A stretch of 64,000 nt of DNA from Caldilineaceae bacterium (GCA_026989655.1 JALSIX010000024.1:1-64000), one strand, 5' to 3'; shown: positions 53,904 through 63,335, numbered from the stretch's first letter. Numbers and translations are program-made. The notes: generated from the sequence alone by a model not told the origin.

Positions 53904-56852
53904 ATGCGAGCGGTCCATCGTCCTCAACTGGCTGCCCTCTGGCTCCTGGCAGTATCGGTGTTGGGTCTGGCCCTGGCCCTGGGCAGCCCAGCCCCCATCG
54001 CGGCCCAGGACCAGGAGGAACCGGAAAACGGCTATATCTACGTGGTCCAGCGCGGCGACAACTGGACCGTGGTGGCCCGGCGGGTGGGCCTGACTGTGGA
54101 GGAGCTGAAGGCCGCCAATCCCGAGCAGGCCGCGCGGCGGACCGGCTGGCTCATTGTCGGCGAGCGTCTCTTCATCCCCATCCCCAGTGGGGCCCAGAAA
54201 CAGGTCTACACGGTCCAGCCCGGCGACGGCTGGACCACCATCGCGGAGGAGTTCGGTGTCTCCGTCCGCCTGCTGAAGGCGGTGAATCCCGGCTCTGTCC
54301 GGGCCCAGGACATCCTCCGGGTGGGCGAGGAGCTGATCATCCCGCCCCCTCCCGAGGCCGTGGCCACCCCGTCCCCGACCCCGAGAAGGCCCACCGCCAC
54401 GCCCAGACCCGCACGCCCCGTCCCCACGGCCACCCGGCCCCCAGGCCGCCCCATCCCTCCCACCCGGGCCACCCCCCCCGTCCGGGGAAGCGGGCCCCTG
54501 GGCTGTCCCCAGGAGTTCCAGGACGTGCCCCAGGCCCTGGCCCAGGCCCTGGCCCAACCGGACCCGGGAAGGACCGATCCCCTGAGCGCCTTCCTGGAGC
54601 GATGCGGCCTGCGCTCGGTCCAGGAACCCCTGCACCAGGACCTGACCGGCGATGGCCGGGAGGACTGGCTGTTGGTCTACCAACAGCGGGGGGGTGAGGC
54701 CCAGGAAGCTCTCCAGGCCCAGAGCGACCTGGTGGTGCTCGAGGCCACTGCTGGGGGATACCGGGTGAGCCTCCACGCGGCCGCGGCAGGCCAGGTGGAG
54801 CTCCTGGCGGTGGAGGACGTGAACCAGGACGATCGGGTGGACGTGGTCTTCACCGACACCACCTGCGGTGCCCATACCTGTTTCACCACCGTCTACGTGA
54901 TGAGCTGGACCGGCGGAGCCTGGAAGGACTGGACCGACGGGACCATCACCATGCCCTCGGCCACCGTCACCCTGGAGGATGTGGACGACGTGGGCCAGGG
55001 CCGGGAGCTGGTGTTGGAAGGCGGCATCATCAACAGCCTGGGCGCCGGCCCCCAACGGAAGCGCACCGAGGTCTGGGCCAGCCTTGACGGAGCCCCCTAC
55101 ACCCTGCTCCGACAGGTGACCGCCTCCAGCCCCTGTCTCTACCACGCCATCCTGGACGCGGAGGCGGCCCTGGTGGAGCAGGCCGATCTGGAGACCGCGG
55201 CCAGGCTCTTCGAGGAGGCCTTCACCGACACCGAACTGGAGGCCTGTTGGGTCCGGGCCAACGAGATGGAGGAGCTGCGCAGCTTTGCCCTGTTCCGTCT
55301 GGCCCTCCTCGCGGCCGCCCAGGAGGACCTGGACACCGCCACCGCCCTGGTGGCCCAGCTCCAGGACACCTACCCCCGGCAGCCCTTCACCCCGGTGGCC
55401 CAGCTCTGGCTCCAGCGCCTCCAGGAGACCGGCGATCTCCAAGCCGCCTGCCAGGCCGTGATCCGATACGCGGCCACAGAGGACGACCGCGCGGTGGAGG
55501 CCCTGGCCGATTATGGCTACGCGAACCCCTCCTTCACCGCCGAGGACCTGTGCCCCCTGCCCAGAAGGCCAGCCGCCCCGGCCCCCGCACCCCAGGAGGC
55601 GGAGACCGCGGAGGTGGCGGAACCAGCCCCCCTGGCAGAGCCCCCCGGCGAGAAAACCCCGGCCCAGGTCGCCCCCACCCCGCTGGAAGCCCTGGACGTG
55701 GACCTGCCCGAGTGTCCCCAGAGCATGTCCGACTACCCGGAAACCCTCCTCCAGATCGCCAACCTGGCCCAGGGAGATCCCCTGGTGCTCGAGGCCTGGC
55801 TGCGGGTCTGTGACGCGATGGCCGACGAGCGGGGCGCACTCCTCATCCACGATCTGAACCAGGACGGACAGGATGACGTGATCGCGTTCCCCGCGCGGAT
55901 CAGCGACGCGGGGTACGGGCCAGAGGGCGCGGAGGGCACGGTGATCGTCTTCCACGGCCAGGAGGACGGCACCTACACCCCGGCCTACACGCCGGACGTC
56001 TTCGGCCTTCCCACCCTCCTGGCTGTGGGCGACGCAAACCTGGACGGACAGGAGGAGCTGATCTGGCAGCTGGAGAGCTGTTCCACCTTCTGTGTCACCG
56101 CGGTGGAGGTCCTGCGCTGGGACCCAGAGGTGGAACAGTACACCTCGTGGATCGAGCCCGGTGCCGCCCTGGCCGAGGGCAAGATCTACCTGGAACCGGT
56201 CCCCGAAGGGGATCCCGGACGAGGGCAGCAGCTGCGGCTGGTCGGCGGTGTCAGCGGCACGCCGGGCGGCGGTGTCCAGGTCGCCCACCAGGAGATCTGG
56301 CAGAGCGTGGACGGCGCGCCCTTCCGACGCATCCGCTGGCAGTACGATCGGGAGGCCGAGGGCGGAGGATGCCTGGGCCTACGCCTGGTGGAGGCGGATG
56401 TCCTCCTCCAGGCCGCGGACCTGCTGGGCTATGGGCCGGCCATCCAGGCCTACCGGGATGCCCTGGCCGATCAGGCGCTGCTCCCGTGCAGCGTCTACGA
56501 GATGGAGCCGGAGGAGGAGCGCTCCCTGCTGCGAGGCCTGGCCCACTTCCGCCTGGTCCAGGCCCTGGCCCTGGACGGAAGGGCCGAGGAGGCCCAGGAG
56601 GCCCTGGCCGCGCTCCAGGCGGAACAGGGGGAGAGCCTCTACGCCCAGGCCACCCACGCCTGGCTGGAGGCCTACTTCCAGGAGGACGACCCCGCAGCCG
56701 CCTGTGGACCGGTGACCGAGAGGGCGACGAAACAGGCCAAGATGTGGCAGATCACCGACCAGTACGGCTTCGATCACCCGGCCCTGGCCGCCGAGCAGAT
56801 CTGTTTCGTGCCCCGGATACCCCAGGAGGAAGAGGCGGGTTCGGAGGGGTGA
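53904..56852 (+). CDS. Large exported LysM protein with two repeated halves
   Basis: This 982-aa exported protein has a signal peptide (to about 34) and two LysM domains (about 45-92 and 101-146), followed by a TPTPR-rich linker (150-190). The rest consists of two similar halves of about 350-400 residues. Each begins with a 'CPQ' segment (CPQEFQDVPQ and CPQSMSDYPE). Each also has Asp-rich FG-GAP/VCBS-like calcium loops (DLTGDGREDW, DVNQDDRVDV, DLNQDGQDDV, DANLDGQEEL) and ends in helical TPR-like repeats. It probably binds peptidoglycan and acts at the cell surface. AAGGAG precedes the ATG. Confidence 0.85.
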   Translation: MRAVHRPQLAALWLLAVSVLGLALALGSPAPIAAQDQEEPENGYIYVVQRGDNWTVVARRVGLTVEELKAANPEQAARRTGWLIVGERLFIPIPSGAQKQVYTVQPGDGWTTIAEEFGVSVRLLKAVNPGSVRAQDILRVGEELIIPPPPEAVATPSPTPRRPTATPRPARPVPTATRPPGRPIPPTRATPPVRGSGPLGCPQEFQDVPQALAQALAQPDPGRTDPLSAFLERCGLRSVQEPLHQDLTGDGREDWLLVYQQRGGEAQEALQAQSDLVVLEATAGGYRVSLHAAAAGQVELLAVEDVNQDDRVDVVFTDTTCGAHTCFTTVYVMSWTGGAWKDWTDGTITMPSATVTLEDVDDVGQGRELVLEGGIINSLGAGPQRKRTEVWASLDGAPYTLLRQVTASSPCLYHAILDAEAALVEQADLETAARLFEEAFTDTELEACWVRANEMEELRSFALFRLALLAAAQEDLDTATALVAQLQDTYPRQPFTPVAQLWLQRLQETGDLQAACQAVIRYAATEDDRAVEALADYGYANPSFTAEDLCPLPRRPAAPAPAPQEAETAEVAEPAPLAEPPGEKTPAQVAPTPLEALDVDLPECPQSMSDYPETLLQIANLAQGDPLVLEAWLRVCDAMADERGALLIHDLNQDGQDDVIAFPARISDAGYGPEGAEGTVIVFHGQEDGTYTPAYTPDVFGLPTLLAVGDANLDGQEELIWQLESCSTFCVTAVEVLRWDPEVEQYTSWIEPGAALAEGKIYLEPVPEGDPGRGQQLRLVGGVSGTPGGGVQVAHQEIWQSVDGAPFRRIRWQYDREAEGGGCLGLRLVEADVLLQAADLLGYGPAIQAYRDALADQALLPCSVYEMEPEEERSLLRGLAHFRLVQALALDGRAEEAQEALAALQAEQGESLYAQATHAWLEAYFQEDDPAAACGPVTERATKQAKMWQITDQYGFDHPALAAEQICFVPRIPQEEEAGSEG

Positions 56853-56863
56853 ATCCCGTGTCC

Positions 56864-56895
56864 GTGGACGGCCGGTGCCTGGGCCGGCCGTCCAC
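56864..56895. terminator. Bidirectional hairpin between convergent genes
   Basis: A perfect 12-bp stem (56864-56875/56884-56895) with an 8-nt loop lies between the LysM and GT4 genes. It touches the GT4 stop codon. There is no strong U-tract on either side. Confidence 0.65.
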
Positions 56896-57861
56896 CTATC
56901 CGCCGGCCCGGGCGGTGATCACCGGACATCCCGCGGCCATGGCCTCCAACACCATCATGCCGAACCCCTCATACCGGCTGGGGAAGAGAAAGGCCACGGC
57001 CATGTGGTAGAGGGCATCCTTGTCCACCTCGGCCACCCGGCCGATGAAGTGAACCTGCTCCAACACCCCGGCCGCCTGGGCCAACCGTCGGGGATCGGGG
57101 AAGAGGGCCGTGTCGGTCTCCGGCAGCCGGCCGGCCACCACCAACCGCACGGCCGGATCGCCCCCCATCTCCAGGTAACGCCGATAGGCCTGAAACACCG
57201 CCCCCAGGTTCTTGCGCACGTCGAACCCCCCCAGATAGAGGAAATAGCGCTCTGGGAGCGCGTACCGCTTCCGGACCGCTGCCCGGTGTGCTGCCGAGGG
57301 CGACCCCGGCGCCAGGTTCGGGCCATGGAGCACGGGGTGGACCCGAGCCGGCGACAGGCCCAGGCAGGCAACCACGTCCCGAGCCGTGGCCTGGCTGACC
57401 GTGATCACCTGGGCACAGCGCCGGGTCGTCCGGGCCACCAGGCCGGTGTACAGGCGGTGGAGGAGGGTTCCCCGGTACTCGGGAAGGAGCTGGGGGATCA
57501 GGTCGTGGACCGTGACCACCGTGGGAATGGGCTGCCACCCCGGGGGGGCCCAGTAGGGCACGAAGAGCACGTGGCCGCCCAGGCGCCGAGCCTGACGGGG
57601 TACGGTGACCTGCTCCCACCAGAGCTTGGCCAAGGGGCGCGACACGCCCCGGGGCAGCGGATGCCGCCGCACCGCTACACCCGGGGCATGGGGCCAGGTC
57701 TCCGAGGCGTTGGCTGGGGAAGGCCCTTCGCCCGACGGCACCAGCACAGTGAGGCGATGAAGGCCGGCCTGGCTGGCCAGATGGGCCAACAGCCGCCGCA
57801 GATATTGGCCGGAGCCGGTGTCGGGCCGGTGGTAGAACCAGCCGTTGACCACCACGTGCAT
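56896..57861 (-). CDS. Glycosyltransferase family 4 enzyme, C-terminally short
   Basis: This 321-aa protein is a GT-B glycosyltransferase that stops early. N-terminal MHVVVNGWFYHRPDTGSGQYLRRLL and C-terminal FLYLGGFDVRKNL and FPSRYEGFGMMVLEAMAAG are typical, but the sequence ends at CPVITARAGG, about 60-70 residues before the usual end, losing the last helices. The homologue at 36063-37253 is 396 aa. It may be a decaying gene or a natural short form. The gene lies 21 bp after the epimerase. Confidence 0.75.
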   Translation of the reverse strand: MHVVVNGWFYHRPDTGSGQYLRRLLAHLASQAGLHRLTVLVPSGEGPSPANASETWPHAPGVAVRRHPLPRGVSRPLAKLWWEQVTVPRQARRLGGHVLFVPYWAPPGWQPIPTVVTVHDLIPQLLPEYRGTLLHRLYTGLVARTTRRCAQVITVSQATARDVVACLGLSPARVHPVLHGPNLAPGSPSAAHRAAVRKRYALPERYFLYLGGFDVRKNLGAVFQAYRRYLEMGGDPAVRLVVAGRLPETDTALFPDPRRLAQAAGVLEQVHFIGRVAEVDKDALYHMAVAFLFPSRYEGFGMMVLEAMAAGCPVITARAGG

Positions 57862-57882
57862 GGCGTCCCCGGTCAGGGTCGC

Positions 57883-58830
57883 CTACAGCTCGTCCAGGTG
57901 GGCCCGCATCCACTCCACCGTGCGGCGGAGCCCTTCCCGCAGGCTCACCCGGGGTTCCCATCCCAGCTCTTGCTGGGCCTTGCTGCTGTCCAGATAGGTC
58001 GCATACACCTCGCCCACCGGTCGGGGCACATACGCCGGCTCCAGGGTGTAGCCGGTCAACTCGGCCAGGACCCGGTGGATGGTGTTGATGTCCGTGGGCA
58101 CCCCGGTGCCCACGTTGAAGATCCCTGTCACCTCCTTCTCCAGGGCCAACAGGTTGGCTCGGGCGATGTCCTCCACATAGGTGAAGTCCCGCATCTGGGC
58201 CCCATCCCCGGTGATCCGGGTGGGCTCGTTGCGCAACATGGCCCCCGCGAAGATGGCCACCACCCCGGCCTCACCCTTGTCGTCCTGGCGGGGGCCGTAG
58301 ACGTTGGGGTAGCGCAGGGACACGCACGGGATCCCGTAGTTCGCCTGGTAGAGGTCCAGGTGGTATTCGCAGCTCAGCTTGTTGGCCCCGTAGTTGTCCC
58401 GGGGCTGGGGCCAGGACGCCTCGGTGAAGGGCAGGCGGCTGCCCTGGTCCGTGTGGCCTTCACCGTAGACCGCGCCGCCTGTGCTGGCGAAGACGATCTT
58501 CTGGACCCCGTGTTGCCGGGCCAGCTCCAGGAGGTTCAGGGTGCCGATGACGTTCACCTCGGTGTAGGTGACGGGATCCTGCATGCTCTCCCGCACGTTG
58601 GCCAGGGCTGCCTGGTGCAGGATGGCCTGGATCCCTTCCTGTTCGAAGACCGCATCCAGGCGGGCGAGATCCCGGAGATCCACCTGGTGGAAGGCCGCCT
58701 GGGGGTTCAGGTTCCGCCGCTTGCCCGTGTGCAGGTTGTCCACCACGGCCACCGAATGGCCGGCCTGGAGCAACAGGTCCACCACATGGCTCCCGATGAA
58801 GCCCGCACCGCCTGTGACCAGTACCTTCAT
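57883..58830 (-). CDS. NAD-dependent nucleotide-sugar epimerase (GalE-like)
   Basis: This 315-aa extended SDR enzyme has GGAGFIGSHVVDLL (Rossmann, residues 7-20), VVDNLHTGKRRNL, ASTGGAVYG and the YGANKLSCEYHLDL active-site segment (Tyr-x3-Lys). Similar proteins are UDP-glucose 4-epimerases or related archaeal and bacterial enzymes. It likely supplies nucleotide sugar to the adjacent glycosyltransferase. The ATG at 58830 has AAGGAG about 12 nt upstream. Confidence 0.9.
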   Translation of the reverse strand: MKVLVTGGAGFIGSHVVDLLLQAGHSVAVVDNLHTGKRRNLNPQAAFHQVDLRDLARLDAVFEQEGIQAILHQAALANVRESMQDPVTYTEVNVIGTLNLLELARQHGVQKIVFASTGGAVYGEGHTDQGSRLPFTEASWPQPRDNYGANKLSCEYHLDLYQANYGIPCVSLRYPNVYGPRQDDKGEAGVVAIFAGAMLRNEPTRITGDGAQMRDFTYVEDIARANLLALEKEVTGIFNVGTGVPTDINTIHRVLAELTGYTLEPAYVPRPVGEVYATYLDSSKAQQELGWEPRVSLREGLRRTVEWMRAHLDEL

Positions 58831-58870
58831 GGAGAGTTCGACTCCTTGGTGGAGAGGGTGGATGGAGCGC

Positions 58871-58897
58871 GCCCATGCCTGCAACCAGGCCATGGGC
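58871..58897 (-). terminator. Hairpin downstream of the FprA-type gene
   Basis: An 11-bp stem with one bulge (58871-58881/58886-58897) lies 12 bp past the reductase stop on the minus strand. It lacks a U-tract and could attenuate transcription into the epimerase. Confidence 0.45.
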
Positions 58898-58908
58898 GGG
58901 AGAGCACG

Positions 58909-60354
58909 CTATCCCGGCTGCACCGGGGTCGGGGCCTCCACAGGTGCCTCCTGGCGTCGGTGTGCCTCCAGGGCCTGGATCATCTCCTCCACCCGGGTGA
59001 ACTTGACTCGGGGGCGTCCCTGGGCCTTGCCCCGCTCGATCTCCAGTTGGTCGATGATCTTCCACTCCTGGTAGGTGATGAAGCGGACCCCCCGTTCCTC
59101 CAACAGGGCCACCACCGCCTGGGGATCGGCCCGGTCCACGGAGGCCGGTGTCAGGTGGGGAACGTCCTCCAACAGGAGCTGGACCGTCTCCACCGCATCG
59201 GGCTTGTTGGTGCCGATGACCCCGGTGGGGCCGCGCTTGGCCCACCCCACCACGTACAGGCCGGACACCACCTGCCCCTGGGGCCCGTCCAGCACCCGCC
59301 CCCGGTCATTGGGGATCCGCCCCCGCCGCTCGTCGAAGGGGACGCCCGGGATGGGCACGCTCCGGTAGCCGATGGCCCGCATGACCAGACCCACGTCCAG
59401 GGTCTCGAAACGGCCGGTGCCGTGGGCCTGGATGTAGCCGCTCTCGGTGGGGCGCAGCTCGTTGACCTCCAGACGCAGGGAGGCCACCCGCCCGTCCTGG
59501 CCCAGGATCTCCTTGGGCGAGCGGAGGAAGTGGAAGTGGATCTGCCGGGGCTTGCCCGTGGGCCCCCGCTGGGCCAGTTGACGCAGGGTCTCCAGGTTCC
59601 GGGCCGCGGTGGCGTCCTGGGCCACTGCCTCGGCACTGGCCGGATCCAGCTCCAGATCCTCGGGCTTCACGATCACGTCCGCGGTGGAGAGCTCGCCCAG
59701 CTCCTTGATCTCCGGATTGGTGAACTTGGCCTGGGCAGGGCCCCGCCGGGCGATGATGTGGATGGCCCGGACCCGACTATGGCGCAGGGCCTCCAACGCG
59801 TAGTCCGCGATGTCCGTGGTGGCCAGCTCCTCCACAGACCGGGCCAGGATCCGGGCCACGTCCATGGCCACGTTGCCCACACCCACCACGGCCACCACCT
59901 CCTGGCCCAGGTCGAACTCCCGGTCGGTGAAATCCGGATGGCCGTTGTACCAGGCCACGAACTCGGTGGCCGAATGGACGTTCTCCATCTCCTCGCCGGG
60001 GATCCCCAGCCGACGATCGGCCAGGGCCCCCACCGCGTAGATCACCGCGTCGTAGTGGAGCTGCAGCTCCTGGGCACTCAGATCCCGGCCGACCTCCACA
60101 TTGCCGAAATAGCGCACCCGGGGATCCTGGATGGTCCGATCGTAGACCTTGGTCACGGACTTGATCTTCTGGTGATCGGGCGCCACCCCGTAGCGGACCA
60201 GCCCGTAGGGCGCGGGCAACCGCTCGAAGATGTCCACCGAGACCTGGTACTCCTTCTGCTGCAGCAGGGCCCCGGCCGCGTAGAAGCCGGACGGCCCGGC
60301 GCCCACAATGGCCACGCGGAGGGGCCGACTGCTGGTTCCAATAGCTGTGTCCAC
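58909..60354 (-). CDS. FprA/adrenodoxin reductase-family NADPH-ferredoxin reductase
   Basis: This 481-aa flavoprotein moves electrons between NADPH and ferredoxin. The FAD motif is VAIVGAGPSGFYAAGAL, followed by GLVRYGVAPDHQKIK, the NADPH motif VVGVGNVAMDVARIL, and the C-terminal FAD contact VVGWAKRGPTGVIGTNK. The C-terminal 80 residues extend past the usual FprA end (about 455 aa). GTG at 60354 is preceded by AAGGAGGT, a strong ribosome binding site. A [2Fe-2S] partner is not adjacent. Confidence 0.92.
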   Translation of the reverse strand: MDTAIGTSSRPLRVAIVGAGPSGFYAAGALLQQKEYQVSVDIFERLPAPYGLVRYGVAPDHQKIKSVTKVYDRTIQDPRVRYFGNVEVGRDLSAQELQLHYDAVIYAVGALADRRLGIPGEEMENVHSATEFVAWYNGHPDFTDREFDLGQEVVAVVGVGNVAMDVARILARSVEELATTDIADYALEALRHSRVRAIHIIARRGPAQAKFTNPEIKELGELSTADVIVKPEDLELDPASAEAVAQDATAARNLETLRQLAQRGPTGKPRQIHFHFLRSPKEILGQDGRVASLRLEVNELRPTESGYIQAHGTGRFETLDVGLVMRAIGYRSVPIPGVPFDERRGRIPNDRGRVLDGPQGQVVSGLYVVGWAKRGPTGVIGTNKPDAVETVQLLLEDVPHLTPASVDRADPQAVVALLEERGVRFITYQEWKIIDQLEIERGKAQGRPRVKFTRVEEMIQALEAHRRQEAPVEAPTPVQPG

Positions 60355-60405
60355 AGCTCGACCTCCTTGTTGAAAAACGCGGGGGACACGAAATGGGGCA
60401 GATGG

Positions 60406-60612
60406 CTATGTGTTCCGCAGCATCGATCCGAACTGACGGGCCAGTCCCAAAATGCCCATGCCCAGTTGGAAGTAGTCGGACGGCCCCAGTTCCCGCAGGG
60501 GCGTGCCGTCGGCCTCCTCCCGCGAGGCGATCACCCAGGCCATGAGGCCGCCCAACAGCGCGCCCAACACCACACCGGCCAGGATGACCTGTCCCTTCGA
60601 ACCGCTCTGCAT
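60406..60612 (-). CDS. Small single-helix membrane protein
   Basis: This 68-aa protein has one membrane helix (about 8-29, GQVILAGVVLGALLGGLMAWV), then a polar C-terminus. A glycine-rich helix of this form is seen in YtxH-like stress proteins, but identity is uncertain. GGAGGAGG before the ATG is a strong ribosome binding site, which supports it as a real gene. It follows the next small gene by 14 bp. Confidence 0.7.
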   Translation of the reverse strand: MQSGSKGQVILAGVVLGALLGGLMAWVIASREEADGTPLRELGPSDYFQLGMGILGLARQFGSMLRNT

Positions 60613-60626
60613 GTGCCTCCTCCCTC

Positions 60627-60899
60627 TCACCGCAGACGACGCAGCAAGGTCTGGACCCAGACCGCCCGGGCATGGAGCTCGATCACCGGGCGGCCTACCC
60701 GCTCCGCGAGCCGGTGGGCCTGGGCAGAGAGCCCATGGGCCGCCTTCTGGCCCCGGGCCAGGGGGCCTGGAAGCCGGTCGTGCACCCAGGACAGGGCCCG
60801 CACCCCGATGTACGCCAACACAAGGGGAAAGACCAGGATGATGAAGAGCTGGAGAGCCAGGACGACGATGGCGATGTCGCGCCAGAGGGCCAACGACAT
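60627..60899 (-). CDS. Small membrane protein of unknown function
   Basis: This 90-aa protein has one long hydrophobic segment (about 8-35, IAIVVLALQLFIILVFPLVL) and a basic helical tail. No family is recognised. AGAGGGG precedes the ATG, and a good promoter lies about 60 bp upstream. It and the following small gene probably form a two-gene operon upstream of the FprA-type reductase. Confidence 0.65.
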   Translation of the reverse strand: MSLALWRDIAIVVLALQLFIILVFPLVLAYIGVRALSWVHDRLPGPLARGQKAAHGLSAQAHRLAERVGRPVIELHARAVWVQTLLRRLR

Positions 60900-60953
60900 G
60901 GAACAGAACCCCTCTCTGTCGAGCAGGGCGGGGACAGGGTCCAGGTTGCCCCC

Positions 60954-60982
60954 ATTGTAGCATCGGCCCGATCGGAGGCCAA
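60954..60982 (-). promoter_or_regulatory. Promoter of the small membrane protein genes
   Basis: On the minus strand TTGGCC (60977-60982), 17 bp and an extended -10 TGCTACAAT (TACAAT at 60954-60959). Confidence 0.65.
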
Positions 60983-61117
60983 ACCGACACCGGGTTTCGC
61001 CGAAAAGAGCTGCCGGACCCCGGCACAGAGCCGGGCCGGGCACCGCCCCCATGGAAGAGCTCCCCTTCCCTGGGCGAAGCCACCCCGGGCAACGCAGGAA
61101 GGCCTCCTGACGAACGG

Positions 61118-61146
61118 TTGCCTTCCCGGAGCGTCTCTGTTAAGAT
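61118..61146 (+). promoter_or_regulatory. amrB-amrS promoter
   Basis: TTGCCT (61118-61123), 17 bp and TAAGAT (61141-61146). The leader to the amrB ATG is about 90 nt. Confidence 0.6.
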
Positions 61147-61240
61147 ACCCCCAATCGACCGATGGGTTCAACCGTGGAAGCGCGGAATGGCAACCTCCCA
61201 TCCCGGTCGGCTTGGCCTGCAGGTGAGGGAGAGAAGCACA

Positions 61241-62125
61241 ATGAGACAGCCCGGATCCCTGGACGTTCGACCATCCCCCATCGCGGGGCTCTGGTACCCA
61301 GCCGATCCGGAGGTCCTCCGCCAGGAGATCGATCTCTACCTGACCCACTCCCCGGCAGAGTGCCCTCAGGGCACGGTCCACGGGCTCCTGGCCCCCCATG
61401 CGGGCCTCCGGTACTCCGGCCCGGTGGCGGCCAGCGCGTTCAAATGCCTGTCCGCCCGACGTCCCCAGGTGGTCGCTGTTCTCTCGCCCTACCACAACCC
61501 CCACCCGGCCCCCCTGCTCACCAGCGGACACCGGGCCTACGACACCCCCTTCGGCCCGGTCCAGGTGGACCCGGACCTGGTCCAGCGCCTTCACCAACAT
61601 CTGACGGCCCGGCTGGGCTTCGGCCTGACCCCCATCCGCCGGGATCCGGAGCATGCCGTGGAGATCGAGCTGCCCTTTCTCCAGCGGCTCCTTCCGGAGT
61701 TCCGGCTCGTGCCTGTGATGATGCGGGACCAGAGCCCCCGGACCGTCCGGGCCCTGGCCGCGGCCCTGGTGGAGACCCTGGCCGAGGTGGACGCGGTCCT
61801 GGTGGCCAGCTCGGACCTCTCCCACTACTATCCCCAGGACGTCGCGGAGTCCCTGGATCGGCGCCTTCTCCGTCGGATCCAGCGCTTCAATGCCCAGGGG
61901 GTGGAGGAGCTCTGCGAACAGGGCCGGGCCTATGCCTGCGGCTGTGGGGCCATCGTGGCCGTCATGCAGGCCGCCCAGGCCATGGGAGCCGACAGGGCCC
62001 GGGTGGTCCACTACGCCACCTCGGGCGAGACCAGCGGCGACTACAGCTCGGTGGTGGGCTACGCGGCCGCGGTCTTCTGGAAAGCAGCCGCCCCGGAACC
62101 CGACCCGGGGCCCCGACGTCACTAG
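61241..62125 (+). CDS. amrB: AmmeMemoRadiSam system protein B (MEMO1 family)
   Basis: This 294-aa protein has the MEMO1/AmmB pattern SPIAGLWYPAD at the N-terminus, APHAGLRYSGPVAASAF, PEHAVEIELPFLQ and SSDLSHYYP, with conserved His and Asp residues likely at a metal site. The system it belongs to has no settled biochemical role; its human homologue is MEMO1. GGGAGAG precedes the ATG. The gene is followed by the radical SAM partner after 86 bp; the AMMECR1 partner is not in the window. Confidence 0.92.
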   Translation: MRQPGSLDVRPSPIAGLWYPADPEVLRQEIDLYLTHSPAECPQGTVHGLLAPHAGLRYSGPVAASAFKCLSARRPQVVAVLSPYHNPHPAPLLTSGHRAYDTPFGPVQVDPDLVQRLHQHLTARLGFGLTPIRRDPEHAVEIELPFLQRLLPEFRLVPVMMRDQSPRTVRALAAALVETLAEVDAVLVASSDLSHYYPQDVAESLDRRLLRRIQRFNAQGVEELCEQGRAYACGCGAIVAVMQAAQAMGADRARVVHYATSGETSGDYSSVVGYAAAVFWKAAAPEPDPGPRRH

Positions 62126-62211
62126 GGGAGGGGAGACCCAGGCCGGCTCCCCGCGGCCAAGCCCCGGGGCCCAGGGACTTGGGCCAGAGGTGCAGAGACG
62201 GGAGCAGGACC

Positions 62212-63330
62212 ATGGACGCCCCACGCGAGATGGTGGAACCCGGCGTGGTCCGGGGAGGATGGTGGCACCGTCTTCCCGACAACAGGTACCAGTGCGATCT
62301 CTGTCCCCGCTACTGCAAGGTCCGGCCGGGCCAGCGGGGCTTCTGCTTTGTCCGGGAGGCCCGGGAGGATGGCATCTACCTGACCAGCTACGGACGGGCC
62401 TCCGGGTTCTGCATCGACCCCATCGAGAAGAAACCCCTGAACCATTTCTACCCAGGGACCGCGGTGCTCTCCTTCGGCACCGCGGGCTGCAACCTGGGCT
62501 GCCGCTTCTGCCAGAACTGGGACATCTCCAAGGCCCGGGCCATCGATCGGCTGACAGACTGGGCGCTTCCCGAGACGGTGGCCCAGGCCGCGGCCCAGAC
62601 CGGATGCCGGAGCATCGCCTTCACCTACAACGACCCGGTGATCTTCGCAGAGTACGCCATCGACTGCGCCCACGCGGCCCACGAACAGGGCCTCTACGCG
62701 GTGGCCGTCACCGCGGGCTACATCACCCCCGAGGCTCGAGCGGACTTCTACGCGGCCATGGACGCGGTGAACGTGGACCTGAAGGGCTTCACCGAGGAGT
62801 TCTACCACAGGATCTGCTTCGGCCATCTGCAGCCGGTGCTGGAGACCCTGGAGTACATCGCCCGGGAGACGAACGTCTGGCTGGAGGTGACCACCCTCCT
62901 TATCCCAGGCCACAACGACTCCGAGGCGGAGATCGCCCGGATGGCCGCATGGTTCGTGGAACACCTGGGGCCCGATGTGCCCTGGCACTTCACCGCGTTC
63001 CATCCGGACTTCAAGATGATGCACGTGCCCCACACCCCCCCGGAGACCCTGAAACGGGCCCGGCGCCAGGCCATGGAGGCCGGGATCCGCTACGTCTACA
63101 CCGGCAACATCTGGGACGTGGAGGGCCAGTCCACCTACTGCCCGAACTGCGGGAACGCGGTCATCGAGCGCAACGGGTACCATCTGGGCCGGTGGAACCT
63201 GGACCCCCGGGGCCGCTGTGCCTTCTGCGGCACACCGATCCCGGGCCGTTTCGAGCCCCAGCCCGGCCACTGGGGGGCCAGGCGGGTTCCCATCCGCCTC
63301 CAGGACCACCTGGCCCAGCAACCCGGATAG
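62212..63330 (+). CDS. amrS: AmmeMemoRadiSam system radical SAM enzyme
   Basis: This 372-aa radical SAM enzyme has CNLGCRFCQNWDIS (Cys93, Cys97, Cys100) for the SAM-bound [4Fe-4S] cluster. An N-terminal cysteine set (CDLCPRYC, GFC) and two C-terminal CxxC pairs (YCPNCG, CAFCG) suggest added metal sites. The substrate is unknown. GGAGCAGG precedes the ATG. It lies between amrB and a PflX-like radical SAM gene, 5 bp apart from the latter. Confidence 0.93.
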   Translation: MDAPREMVEPGVVRGGWWHRLPDNRYQCDLCPRYCKVRPGQRGFCFVREAREDGIYLTSYGRASGFCIDPIEKKPLNHFYPGTAVLSFGTAGCNLGCRFCQNWDISKARAIDRLTDWALPETVAQAAAQTGCRSIAFTYNDPVIFAEYAIDCAHAAHEQGLYAVAVTAGYITPEARADFYAAMDAVNVDLKGFTEEFYHRICFGHLQPVLETLEYIARETNVWLEVTTLLIPGHNDSEAEIARMAAWFVEHLGPDVPWHFTAFHPDFKMMHVPHTPPETLKRARRQAMEAGIRYVYTGNIWDVEGQSTYCPNCGNAVIERNGYHLGRWNLDPRGRCAFCGTPIPGRFEPQPGHWGARRVPIRLQDHLAQQPG

Positions 63331-63335
63331 ACACC

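Noticed and set aside
56875-60960. Plus-strand open frame of about 1360 codons
   Set aside because: It runs antisense to the GT4, epimerase, reductase and small membrane genes, which have clear motifs and ribosome binding sites. Its translation is repetitive Gly/His/Pro/Gln-rich, typical of the reverse of high-GC genes.
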